Origin: an uncultured Lachnospiraceae bacterium | Lineage (GTDB): Bacteria > Bacillota > Clostridia > Lachnospirales > Lachnospiraceae | DNA: 64,000 nucleotides | Assembly: GCA_947589095.1 (NCBI GenBank) | Contig: CANQBX010000016.1 | Span: forward strand, 1 to 64,000 | Direction: 5' to 3' | Part shown: positions 15,550-23,592 of the stretch, one piece after another | Numbering within the stretch: position 1 is the first letter of the stretch | Layout: every line of letters begins with the position of its first letter | The notes under the pieces: model-generated | Databases searched by the model: none | Seen by the model: the letters and a program-made list of their open reading frames with translations, nothing else | What the model was told of the DNA's origin: nothing | Made by a program: the position numbers and the translations under genes

Positions 15550-18502
15550 GATTGTTGCATCGACTTACGAAATGCTGGAGAAGCTGGGTTCCGGCGGAGG
15601 CGGAAATGTCTATTTGGCCGAGCATCTGCGTCTTAACAAAAAAGTAGTTCTGAAAGCTGATAAACGGAAGATAACGACTCGCGAAGAATTCCTGCGAAGG
15701 GAAGTCGATGTTTTAAAGGAGCTAAAACATCCGTATATTCCGACTGTATACGACTATTTTGTCGAAGAAGGAACCGTATATACGGTTATGGATTATATTG
15801 ATGGAGAAAGTCTGGACAGGCCGCTGCGGCGGGGAGAAAGGTTTTCTCAGCCGCAGGTGATCAGCTGGGCTGTTCAGCTGCTGGAGGCCCTCGAATATCT
15901 GCACAGTCCGACGCACGGCGATCCTCCAAGAGGTTATGTCCACAGCGATATCAAGCCGGCTAATCTGATGCGCCGGCCGAATAACGATATCTGCTTAATT
16001 GATTTTAATATTACTCTCGCTCTAGGTGAGGAGAATATAATAGGCTGCAGTGCCGGCTATGCGTCGCCGGAGCATTACGGACTCGACTTTTCCACAGACG
16101 GAGAAACAGAATCCAGAACGGAGCCCGTGATCGGAGCAGTTGACGAAACCGTTACGCTTATAAAACAGGGAGCGGGCGATGAGGCTGCAGAAACTGTTTT
16201 GGCAGATAATGACGCCACAGTTACCATGTCGAGAGTACTGGATCCTCAGGCAGCTGTCGTTTATGCGTCGAAAATGTCCGGAACAAGTAGCAAATCTTCC
16301 TTTTCGGGGAAAAAGATCGTAGTTCCTGATGTCCGTTCTGATATCTACAGTACCGGCGCTACGCTTTATCATCTTTTAAGCGGCCGGCGGCCGGCCAGAA
16401 ACGCAAGGGAAGTAGAACCGCTTTCTGATAAGGAGTTTAGCCTTCCGGTTGTGAAGATCATCATGAAGGCTATGAATCCCAATCCGGATCTGCGTTATCA
16501 GACGGCTTCGGAGATGCTCTACGATTTCACGCATCTGTGGGAGAACGATCCGCGCATGAAGCGGCTGAAGCGCCGGAACCGTGTTGCGGGGGCGGCGTTT
16601 GCTTTGTTGTTTGCCGGCGGAGCGGCATCATCCTTCATCGGCCTCAAGCGTATGCAGACCACCGAGAACTGGTTAAAGCTCGCTGAATATTCCCGCAATG
16701 CTCTTGAAACCGGTGACTCGGCGCTTGCGATCGACTACGCCCTGCAGGCGCTGCCGGAACGGACGGGCAGTATTCTGGAGCCGCCCTATACCGCGGCGGC
16801 GCAGAACGCGCTGACGGATGCGCTGGCGGTTTATGATCTCTACGACGGCTATAAGACGCAGGGAGCGGTGAATCTGCCGTCGGCTCCGCTTACGATGGAA
16901 ATATCGCCGGACGGGAAAACGGCGGTGTGTATCTACGCCTACGAGGCGGCGGTGATCGATACGGAGACGGCGCAGGTGCTTAAGACTTTGCTCGCGGCGG
17001 AATCTGCGCTTGCCGAGGTGCATTATCTGGACGCAGATACATTTCTGCTAGCGGGAGCGGATGGGATCACGGCTTATGATATAGCGGGCGATAAAATTCT
17101 CTGGACCGGAGGGGCGGCGACGTCCATCGCCGTATCCGGCGACGGGAAGAGAGCGGCGGCCGTGTACCGCGACGAACAGACGGCGGCGCTTTATGATGCC
17201 GCAGATGGAAAACTGGTTAAGACGGTCGATTTCGGCGGGCGAAGCCAGAGCGTTACAGTAAATGATATTTTCGCCAATCCGCGGGATAATCTTCTTGCGC
17301 TGAATGAAGATGGTTCGCTTCTGGGCGTCAGCTTCGCGGACGGCTCCCTGCAGGTATTTGATTTGGAGAATCCGGATGACGATATCATTCTTTTTGATCC
17401 GGGATCCGGCTATGCGCATTTTGAAGGGGGCTTCTATCAGGAGTATTTTGCTTTCTCTGCTACGCGGCCGGGGGATTCGATTTTCAGCGTGATCGATACG
17501 GCAAATATGATGGAGACCGGCGGTTTTGAATCGGATCAGGCGTTTGGCGTGGAGACCGACGAGACCGGTATTTATGTGCAGACAGAAAATCTGTTGGTGA
17601 AGATCGATCCGGTGACGGGCGAGCAGGAGCCTCTGGTGACGACGCCGGACGATATCCTGCGGTTTGCGAGGGGCGGAGAGCATACGCTGATCGCGTCTGA
17701 GGATAAGTTTATGTTCTACGACAGTTATGCGAATCAGATGTCTACTCACACGAAGGAGTACGGCGGCGATTTCGTCCAGCTGGCGGAAGGTGTGGCGTTA
17801 GTCGGAAGCATGGATTCTCCATTGGTGCGGGTAATGAAATACATTGGATATCCGGAAGCGGAGGTATTTTCCTATGATTCATCGTATGTGCACGACGAAG
17901 CCCGGATGAGCGCGGACGGGAAGACGGTGATGCTGTTCGCCTACGATCAGTTTCGGCTGTACGGGATGGATGGCGACTTGATAGCAGAAGTAGATATTCC
18001 GGATGCGGAGCAGGTCTATGACCAGCAGTACCGGCGGGATGCGGACGGCTCGCGGCTGGAAGTGATCTATAATGACGGACTTATCCGCTCCTACAGCGCC
18101 ACGGACGGCGCGCTTCTGGCAGAGCAGAGCGGCGACGCGCCGGATCCGGATATGTATGAGGAATTTTTTACGGACAGTCTTCGGATCACCTCGCCGCTTC
18201 ACGGGACCCCGGCGGCCTATGACAGGGAGAGCGGACGGCTGGTGCGGGAGCTGGAAAAGGACGCGTATCTGACGTACGTGACGCAGACCGGGGATTATAT
18301 CGTGACGCAGTATACGACGGCGGACGGATATTTTTACGGGCAGCTGCTGAACGGGCAGTGCGAGGTACTGGCGGAGCTTCCGTATCTTTGCGATGTGTAT
18401 GACGGAAAGCTGTATTTTGACTATCCAACCGGTCATGTGCGGGAATCCCGCATTTATGATATCAGCGAGCTGATCGAGATGGCTCGTGAAAAGAAAGATT
18501 AA
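15542..18502 (+). CDS. transmembrane Ser/Thr kinase with beta-propeller sensor domain
   Basis: This 986-residue protein has a cytoplasmic kinase domain (residues 1-330), one membrane span (about 345-367) and an extracytoplasmic WD40/PQQ-like repeat region (about 380-986). Kinase motifs are the Gly loop GSGGGGNVY, beta-3 Lys38, HSDIKPANLM (residues 134-143) and SPE in GYASPEHYG. The DFG motif is DFN (residues 154-156). An insert of about 80 residues after SPE contains DETVTL, AETVLAD and DATVTM, possible phosphothreonine sites for the FHA partner. The ATG at 15542 follows an AGAAGGAAG site; an upstream ATG at 15494 lies inside the preceding gene. Base composition shifts sharply at the kinase-propeller border. 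Confidence 0.9.
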   Translation: MAKIVASTYEMLEKLGSGGGGNVYLAEHLRLNKKVVLKADKRKITTREEFLRREVDVLKELKHPYIPTVYDYFVEEGTVYTVMDYIDGESLDRPLRRGERFSQPQVISWAVQLLEALEYLHSPTHGDPPRGYVHSDIKPANLMRRPNNDICLIDFNITLALGEENIIGCSAGYASPEHYGLDFSTDGETESRTEPVIGAVDETVTLIKQGAGDEAAETVLADNDATVTMSRVLDPQAAVVYASKMSGTSSKSSFSGKKIVVPDVRSDIYSTGATLYHLLSGRRPARNAREVEPLSDKEFSLPVVKIIMKAMNPNPDLRYQTASEMLYDFTHLWENDPRMKRLKRRNRVAGAAFALLFAGGAASSFIGLKRMQTTENWLKLAEYSRNALETGDSALAIDYALQALPERTGSILEPPYTAAAQNALTDALAVYDLYDGYKTQGAVNLPSAPLTMEISPDGKTAVCIYAYEAAVIDTETAQVLKTLLAAESALAEVHYLDADTFLLAGADGITAYDIAGDKILWTGGAATSIAVSGDGKRAAAVYRDEQTAALYDAADGKLVKTVDFGGRSQSVTVNDIFANPRDNLLALNEDGSLLGVSFADGSLQVFDLENPDDDIILFDPGSGYAHFEGGFYQEYFAFSATRPGDSIFSVIDTANMMETGGFESDQAFGVETDETGIYVQTENLLVKIDPVTGEQEPLVTTPDDILRFARGGEHTLIASEDKFMFYDSYANQMSTHTKEYGGDFVQLAEGVALVGSMDSPLVRVMKYIGYPEAEVFSYDSSYVHDEARMSADGKTVMLFAYDQFRLYGMDGDLIAEVDIPDAEQVYDQQYRRDADGSRLEVIYNDGLIRSYSATDGALLAEQSGDAPDPDMYEEFFTDSLRITSPLHGTPAAYDRESGRLVRELEKDAYLTYVTQTGDYIVTQYTTADGYFYGQLLNGQCEVLAELPYLCDVYDGKLYFDYPTGHVRESRIYDISELIEMAREKKD

Positions 18503-18516
18503 AGGAGACGGTGAGA

Positions 18517-21500
18517 ATGAGAAAATTGAAGAGACAAGCGGCAATGATTCTGGCGCTTACACTCACGGCACTGAGTTGTTTCGCACCGGGGATGACGGCG
18601 CTGGCGGAGGAACAGGGGACGACTGCGCCGAAAGAAGTAATGCAGCCGGATTCGGAGACAGAGCAGGCTGGCGGCGCGGAAGAAAAGAACGGGCAGGGGA
18701 CCGGGGAGAGTGTACCGGCGGCATCCGGCTCGAATGCGCTTAAGCCGGAAGATGAAGTGGATAATTCCCAGATCCCGGCACTGATGTCGCTGCTGCCGCC
18801 GCATAAGGAGGAGAACGCGTATCTGTTCCTGCAGGATTATTCTTATGACGGATTAACAAATATTTCCGTGACGGATATTTTATCGCGCTTAAAGCGGGCG
18901 GACGGCAGCAGTATCCAGGTGCCGGACGATGCGAAGATTCTGATGGGAATGACGCCGGGGCTGACGTTTGAGGATTATTACGAGAGTATTGACGATTTTA
19001 ATTCTGCGACTGGAATAACGCCGGAGTACCTGAATCGGATTGGTGGGTTCCAGCTTCTGGATAAAGGCGGCAGCGTTGATTTAAGCGACATGTGGAGCGG
19101 CGATACCGATGTGCTCACGTTAGAGCTGATCGTGGGAAAAGGCACACAGCTGGACGCGTCCGCAACATGGTATCATGTGAAAGTATATAGTTCCATTGTG
19201 AATGAACAGATAGAGTATCTGCTTTACGGTGAAAACGCAGAAGGACAACGTGAGCGTGTCAAGGCAAAAGAGATACTGTCGAGGAAGTCGGAAATAGGCG
19301 GCAGTACGGTGTTTTTTGTGCCCGAAAATTATGAGGAAGGAAAGACTTATTATTTCGGTCTTGAGTCCTACATAGCTTCCAGATACGAATCCGAAAAGCC
19401 GGACGGATATCCGGAGATTGAAGTAAATATTTATTCTGGACTTGAAGTGAATCCTGTAGATGAGCTTAACCCTTTGGTTCCTCAGAATTCTCTGACTTCG
19501 CAGATGCTTGGCGAGGAGAATGTGAGCCAGTCAGGGCATCCTGGACGGTATACGTTGGAAGAAAGCCTGAACGCGGATAATCATTTCTTTGTAGTGTATA
19601 CTGAGAAGCAAACAGGTAAAATGCTGGGGGTTCAGGAAATTCGTTTCGTGGTCTGCCCCGAAGAAAGGGCGCGTGCGGATATAGGCGCAAAGATATATCT
19701 TTATGATAACGGGGAACTGACGGACATTGTCAAAGGTACTGAGGAAAATAGTTGGGGGAATGTCGCGGAGTATGATGAATGGAGCGTGGAGATAGATGGC
19801 GAACTTGGCGAATCTCTTGACGGGAGAGGGTACAAACGGATAACGCTGCTGCTTAACCGGGATTATCGCACGGAAACAGGTACATTTCTTTTTGGCCTGA
19901 CGAATGAACATATTGAGGGGGTTATGGTTGGAAGAAACTTCTCCCTTAGTGGAACCGGATATAAGGAAGGAAAGAGCTTTACGCTTCCTGACGGAACGGT
20001 CTGTCCATATGGACTGGACTTGGGAAAAACGATATATAATGGAGTTGGCAATAGTTTCAGTTATCTGCAGGTTTTTTTCGATGACGGAACATCTGTGGAT
20101 TATCTTATTACATACAGGGTTGCGAGTGAAGATGCTGGTGAAGCAGAACCTCCCAGAGCCGATCTGTGGATGAAGATGACCGGCGCGGCCGGGTATGGGG
20201 GCAAGACCTATGTGGTTGAAAACTCACCGGAGATGGTTTTTGATTCCCTGAGCGGAGATTATCAGACGGTATTCATTAACGATACGGGCGTCGATATGAC
20301 TTCCGTCTGCCCGATTTTTGAAACCGCCGGTTCCGTACAGGTCAATGCAGGTTCGCTGCAGATATCGGGAAAAAGCCGGGTGGATTTCAGCGGCGGGCCG
20401 GTTCTGTATACCGCGCACATTGGAGATCAGGTCAAGAACTATGTGGTCGATTTCGTGAAGAAGGAGCAGGGAGCGAAGCTCTATGTCAACGGGCCTGTGA
20501 ACGATTCTCCGGACGGGGAGAATATGCGTGAGGTGTATCTGAATGTTATGGAAGGTCCTGCAGCACATGATATCCTGATCGCCAATGTGGGCGACGCGCC
20601 GCTGACCGGTCTGAAGGCGGAACTGTCCGCGGATGCCCAAAATGTAGCGCTCGACAGCTACTGGACGGTAGGCGGAGCCGACAATGACACGCTTCCGGCG
20701 TTCGACCTGAACGCGGAGGGGAAGATGACCAGTCTGGCAAAGATACGCCTGATTCCGGCTTATGCTGGCGGTGGGAGTGGGGAGTGGCTGGATGGGCCGG
20801 TTTCCGGAACACTGACAATTACCGCCGACGGACAGGATCCGGTATATATCAGGCTGACCGGCTACTGCGGGGCTTCTGATATCGAGACAGATGAATTGGA
20901 TCCCGCTGTAAAGTATGTGCCGTATTCCTACATGATTGCGACAAACAATATGGATGAGACGAACGAGGTTACTTTCCGCATCACGGACGGGGAGCTTCCG
21001 GACGGACTGACCCTGCGCGAGACGACGGGAGAAATATACGGTACGCCGCTTGTAACCGGAGAATTTCCATTTACGGTAACAGCGTCCTACAGCCAGGAGG
21101 GACAGGAGGATTCGGTCAGGGACTTCACGCTGATCGTGCAGGACAATACGAACAATGCGGTATTCAACGCTTCGGATGAGGGGTATGAAGTGGAGACCTA
21201 TATCGGTACCGAGACAGTTGCGGGCTCCCATGACTACCTCCTGTCCGAGATCAGCGACCAGCTGTTTGTCTCGTCCGGCGAATTCGCGGAGTTTGTGGAT
21301 GTGTGGCTGAACGGCCAGAGGCTGATACGCGACGTGGAATATACGGCGGAAAGCGGCAGCACCAGGATCACGGTTCGGGCGCAGACCTTCCGCACGAAGG
21401 CGAATCTGAACGGCAATAACACGATCGCGGCCGAGTTCCGTACGAGGCAGAGCAGCGGAGGAACATCCGGTTCCGGCGGCAGCGGTTCCGGCAGTGCGGG

Positions 21501-22038
21501 GAGCGCGGAAACAGTTGGAACATTAAAGCGCACCGCCCAGAACTTCCGGATGAATGTCGGAAGCAGCGGCGGCAACACTGGCGGAGGCGGTTCCAGCAGC
21601 GGCTCCAGCAGCGGAAGCTCTTCCTCCGGAAGCAGTATCCCGACGAAGAATCCGCCGCTCATTTATAACGGTGATATGTCCCTGTACAGCGACACGTTCT
21701 GGGTGGAGAATGAGACCGGCTGGTGGTATCGTCTGCCGGATGGAACATGGCCTGCCGGACGGTGGTGCTACCTGCCGTACGGAGGCGCAGTGGAGTGGTA
21801 CTATTTTGACGAGAACGGCTATATGGCGACGGGGTGGTTTACGGATACGGACGGCAGCCGTTACTATTTGAGCCCTGTGTCGGATGGCTCAAAGGGGCAT
21901 ATGGTCACCGGATGGCAGCAGATTGACGGAGACTGGTACTATTTCAAGGAAGAATCGGATGGCACCAGAGGTTCGCTGCAGACGAATACATGGATCGGGG
22001 AGTATTACGTGAACCGGAACGGGATCTGGAGAGAATAG
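18517..22038 (+). CDS. secreted wall-binding surface protein (copy 1)
   Basis: This protein of about 1,173 residues has a signal peptide (RKLKRQ, then AAMILALTLTALSCFAPGMTALA), a long body of unknown fold, a He_PIG-type Ig-like domain (FRITDGELPDGLTLRETTGE, then YGTPLVTGEF), a Gly/Ser-rich linker and C-terminal choline-binding-type repeats (GWWYRLPDG, WYYFDENGYMATGWF, GWQQIDGDWYYF). It is predicted to be exported and held on the wall non-covalently. It starts 14 bases after the kinase stop, so it is the last gene of the Tad operon. The ATG at 18517 fits the AAAGGAGA site better than a GTG at 18511. It is paralogous to the gene at 23593. No sorting motif is present. Confidence 0.88.
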   Translation: MRKLKRQAAMILALTLTALSCFAPGMTALAEEQGTTAPKEVMQPDSETEQAGGAEEKNGQGTGESVPAASGSNALKPEDEVDNSQIPALMSLLPPHKEENAYLFLQDYSYDGLTNISVTDILSRLKRADGSSIQVPDDAKILMGMTPGLTFEDYYESIDDFNSATGITPEYLNRIGGFQLLDKGGSVDLSDMWSGDTDVLTLELIVGKGTQLDASATWYHVKVYSSIVNEQIEYLLYGENAEGQRERVKAKEILSRKSEIGGSTVFFVPENYEEGKTYYFGLESYIASRYESEKPDGYPEIEVNIYSGLEVNPVDELNPLVPQNSLTSQMLGEENVSQSGHPGRYTLEESLNADNHFFVVYTEKQTGKMLGVQEIRFVVCPEERARADIGAKIYLYDNGELTDIVKGTEENSWGNVAEYDEWSVEIDGELGESLDGRGYKRITLLLNRDYRTETGTFLFGLTNEHIEGVMVGRNFSLSGTGYKEGKSFTLPDGTVCPYGLDLGKTIYNGVGNSFSYLQVFFDDGTSVDYLITYRVASEDAGEAEPPRADLWMKMTGAAGYGGKTYVVENSPEMVFDSLSGDYQTVFINDTGVDMTSVCPIFETAGSVQVNAGSLQISGKSRVDFSGGPVLYTAHIGDQVKNYVVDFVKKEQGAKLYVNGPVNDSPDGENMREVYLNVMEGPAAHDILIANVGDAPLTGLKAELSADAQNVALDSYWTVGGADNDTLPAFDLNAEGKMTSLAKIRLIPAYAGGGSGEWLDGPVSGTLTITADGQDPVYIRLTGYCGASDIETDELDPAVKYVPYSYMIATNNMDETNEVTFRITDGELPDGLTLRETTGEIYGTPLVTGEFPFTVTASYSQEGQEDSVRDFTLIVQDNTNNAVFNASDEGYEVETYIGTETVAGSHDYLLSEISDQLFVSSGEFAEFVDVWLNGQRLIRDVEYTAESGSTRITVRAQTFRTKANLNGNNTIAAEFRTRQSSGGTSGSGGSGSGSAGSAETVGTLKRTAQNFRMNVGSSGGNTGGGGSSSGSSSGSSSSGSSIPTKNPPLIYNGDMSLYSDTFWVENETGWWYRLPDGTWPAGRWCYLPYGGAVEWYYFDENGYMATGWFTDTDGSRYYLSPVSDGSKGHMVTGWQQIDGDWYYFKEESDGTRGSLQTNTWIGEYYVNRNGIWRE

Positions 22039-22047
22039 GCAGAAGGA

Positions 22048-22125
22048 GCGGGGTGACCTGCGAGACGAAGGATTGGGGCGGTGGAAGCGGGTTGACCTGC
22101 GAGATGAAGGTTTTGGGAGACAGGA
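22048..22125 (+). repeat. two 39-bp tandem repeat units
   Basis: Units at 22048-22086 and 22087-22125 share the core GACCTGCGAGAYGAAGG and a GCGGG start. They lie just after the wall-binding protein stop codon. The same 39-bp period occurs after the paralogue at 27220, with a different unit sequence. Confidence 0.7.
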
Positions 22126-22165
22126 GCAGACGGATCTGCCGGTGAAAATTCGGGGAAAATAGACG

Positions 22166-22210
22166 ACAGGCCGGATAGTCATGAAAGATGATGTCCGGCC
22201 TGTTTCGTTA
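22166..22210 (+). terminator. terminator of the Tad operon
   Basis: A ten-pair stem (ACAGGCCGGA against TCCGGCCTGT) is followed by TTCGTT. It lies about 130 bases after the last gene of the operon. Confidence 0.65.
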
Positions 22211-22406
22211 TGTCAGTATGCAGAAAGCGTACCAGTGGCGCCTTCTGTATTTCCATGCGAACAGAGCGCCAGTAACACGCTGTCCGTATTATATCGTATT
22301 ATATCCGTATGCAGAAAAGAGCCAATGGGATGTTCTGTATTACGCCCTCTTTCACCAGATTTTACCCGGATTTTTTAATGGGCTTTTACATAGGCGCAAA
22401 AAATCA
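22211..22406. other. intergenic region with weak repeat, no gene seen
   Basis: The stretch contains two imperfect copies, about 92 bases apart, of a segment running from TATGCAGAAA to TTCTGTATT. Small open frames exist but lack ribosome binding sites and recognisable products. Confidence 0.5.
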
Positions 22407-22436
22407 TTGCATTAGGGAGCCTGCGTGCAGTATAAT
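22407..22436 (+). promoter_or_regulatory. promoter of PD-(D/E)XK-like gene
   Basis: TTGCAT, an 18-base spacer and TATAAT lie about 50 bases before the start codon. The decayed equivalent at the second copy is TTGCGT with TGTAAT (from about 27450). Confidence 0.6.
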
Positions 22437-22486
22437 AGAAGCAGAGATGACGGAGACATATGCTGACTGCTGCAAGGGGGGATTTT

Positions 22487-23362
22487 ATGGGCGACAGGAA
22501 AGTACAATGGCATCCGGGTTTCGTGGCAGCGCTGGAGCTGGAACTACGGGAGTACCGCACCGGCCTGCAGTATGAGAAGGAATATAATCTGAATGCGAAG
22601 CCGCTGGAGATTGATCTGCTGGTGATTAAGAAAAGCAGTGACGTACACATTGACAATGAAGTAGGACGGATATTCCGGGGACATAATATATTGGAGTATA
22701 AGTCTCCGAACGACAGCCTGGATATCGATACGTTCTACAAGGTGAGCGGTTATGCATGTCTGTACAAAGCGTACGGAAAGAGCGTGGATGCTGTCCGGGC
22801 GGACGATGTGACGGTATCTCTGGTGAGGGAGCGCCGGCCGGAAGGGCTGTTTCGGTATTTTGAGGAGCACGGCGGGTATTCGGTGAGCAATCCGGATCCG
22901 GGGATTTACTATGTGGAAGGGAATGTATTGTTTCCGACGCAGATCATCGTGACGGAAGAACTGGATTCCGAAGGTCATATCTGGCTGAGGGCGTTATCAA
23001 GGCGGACAGCGCCGCAGGATATGAAGAGGCTGTTTGAGTACGCGGTGAGACTCAGCGGGAAATATGACAGGGAACTTGTGGATTCGGTGTTGGATGTCAG
23101 CGTCCGAGCCAACAAAAAGGCGGTGGAGCTGCTGCTGGAAGGAGGAGAAGAAATGAGCGGAGCGTTACTGGAACTTATGGAGCCGGTGATACAGAGAGAA
23201 GTGGATAAGGCGAGGAGTCAGGGAATCAGTCAGGGTATTCGTGGAACGGTCAGCATTTTTCGGGATATGGGGATTGATGACCAGGAGATAAAACGCAGGA
23301 TTATCGGGCAATATCATTTGTCCGAGGAAGATGCGGAGGAATATATGCAGTCTGTGCAGTAA
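22487..23362 (+). CDS. PD-(D/E)XK nuclease-like protein of unknown role
   Basis: This 291-residue cytoplasmic protein has an N-terminal segment with the layout of PD-(D/E)XK nucleases: KPLEIDLLVIKK supplies the Asp and HNILEYKSPND supplies the Glu-x-Lys. The C-terminal half is helical, with RANKKAVELLLEGGEEMSGALLELMEPVIQREVDKAR followed by a short regulatory-looking tail. Proteins of this kind are common in gut Clostridia and resemble the Rpn/YhgA-like group, but the function is unknown. The ATG at 22487 follows AAGGGGGGA. It has its own promoter. The 3' third is repeated at 27484-27783, where the rest has been deleted. Confidence 0.6.
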   Translation: MGDRKVQWHPGFVAALELELREYRTGLQYEKEYNLNAKPLEIDLLVIKKSSDVHIDNEVGRIFRGHNILEYKSPNDSLDIDTFYKVSGYACLYKAYGKSVDAVRADDVTVSLVRERRPEGLFRYFEEHGGYSVSNPDPGIYYVEGNVLFPTQIIVTEELDSEGHIWLRALSRRTAPQDMKRLFEYAVRLSGKYDRELVDSVLDVSVRANKKAVELLLEGGEEMSGALLELMEPVIQREVDKARSQGISQGIRGTVSIFRDMGIDDQEIKRRIIGQYHLSEEDAEEYMQSVQ

Positions 23363-23498
23363 ACAGTGAGAAAAACAGAGGATGATTGGGATCCGGCCCT
23401 GCGGGCGTTTGTCCGCAGGGCCTTTTCCTGTCGGTGCAGAATATATTTGCAAGAGTTTATTCGGGTTTTAATAAATCAGTTAATAATTCCATTAATTC

Positions 23499-23529
23499 TA
23501 ATAGAATTATTACTTGTCTAATAGAATTA
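23499..23529 (+). promoter_or_regulatory. operator pair at the promoter of wall-binding protein copy 2
   Basis: Two perfect TAATAGAATTA elements (23499-23509 and 23519-23529) are 20 bp apart. The second starts on the last base of the -35 and lies 18 bases before the -10, exactly as at the tad promoter. Confidence 0.65.
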
Positions 23530-23542
23530 ACAGAGATATAAT
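23514..23542 (+). promoter_or_regulatory. promoter of wall-binding protein copy 2
   Basis: TTGTCT (23514-23519), a 17-base spacer and TATAAT (23537-23542) precede the start codon by about 50 bases. Confidence 0.75.
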
Positions 23543-23592
23543 ATAACCGGACTGCATAACAGTCCAAACTAATAAACAGGAGGAAAAGAGTA

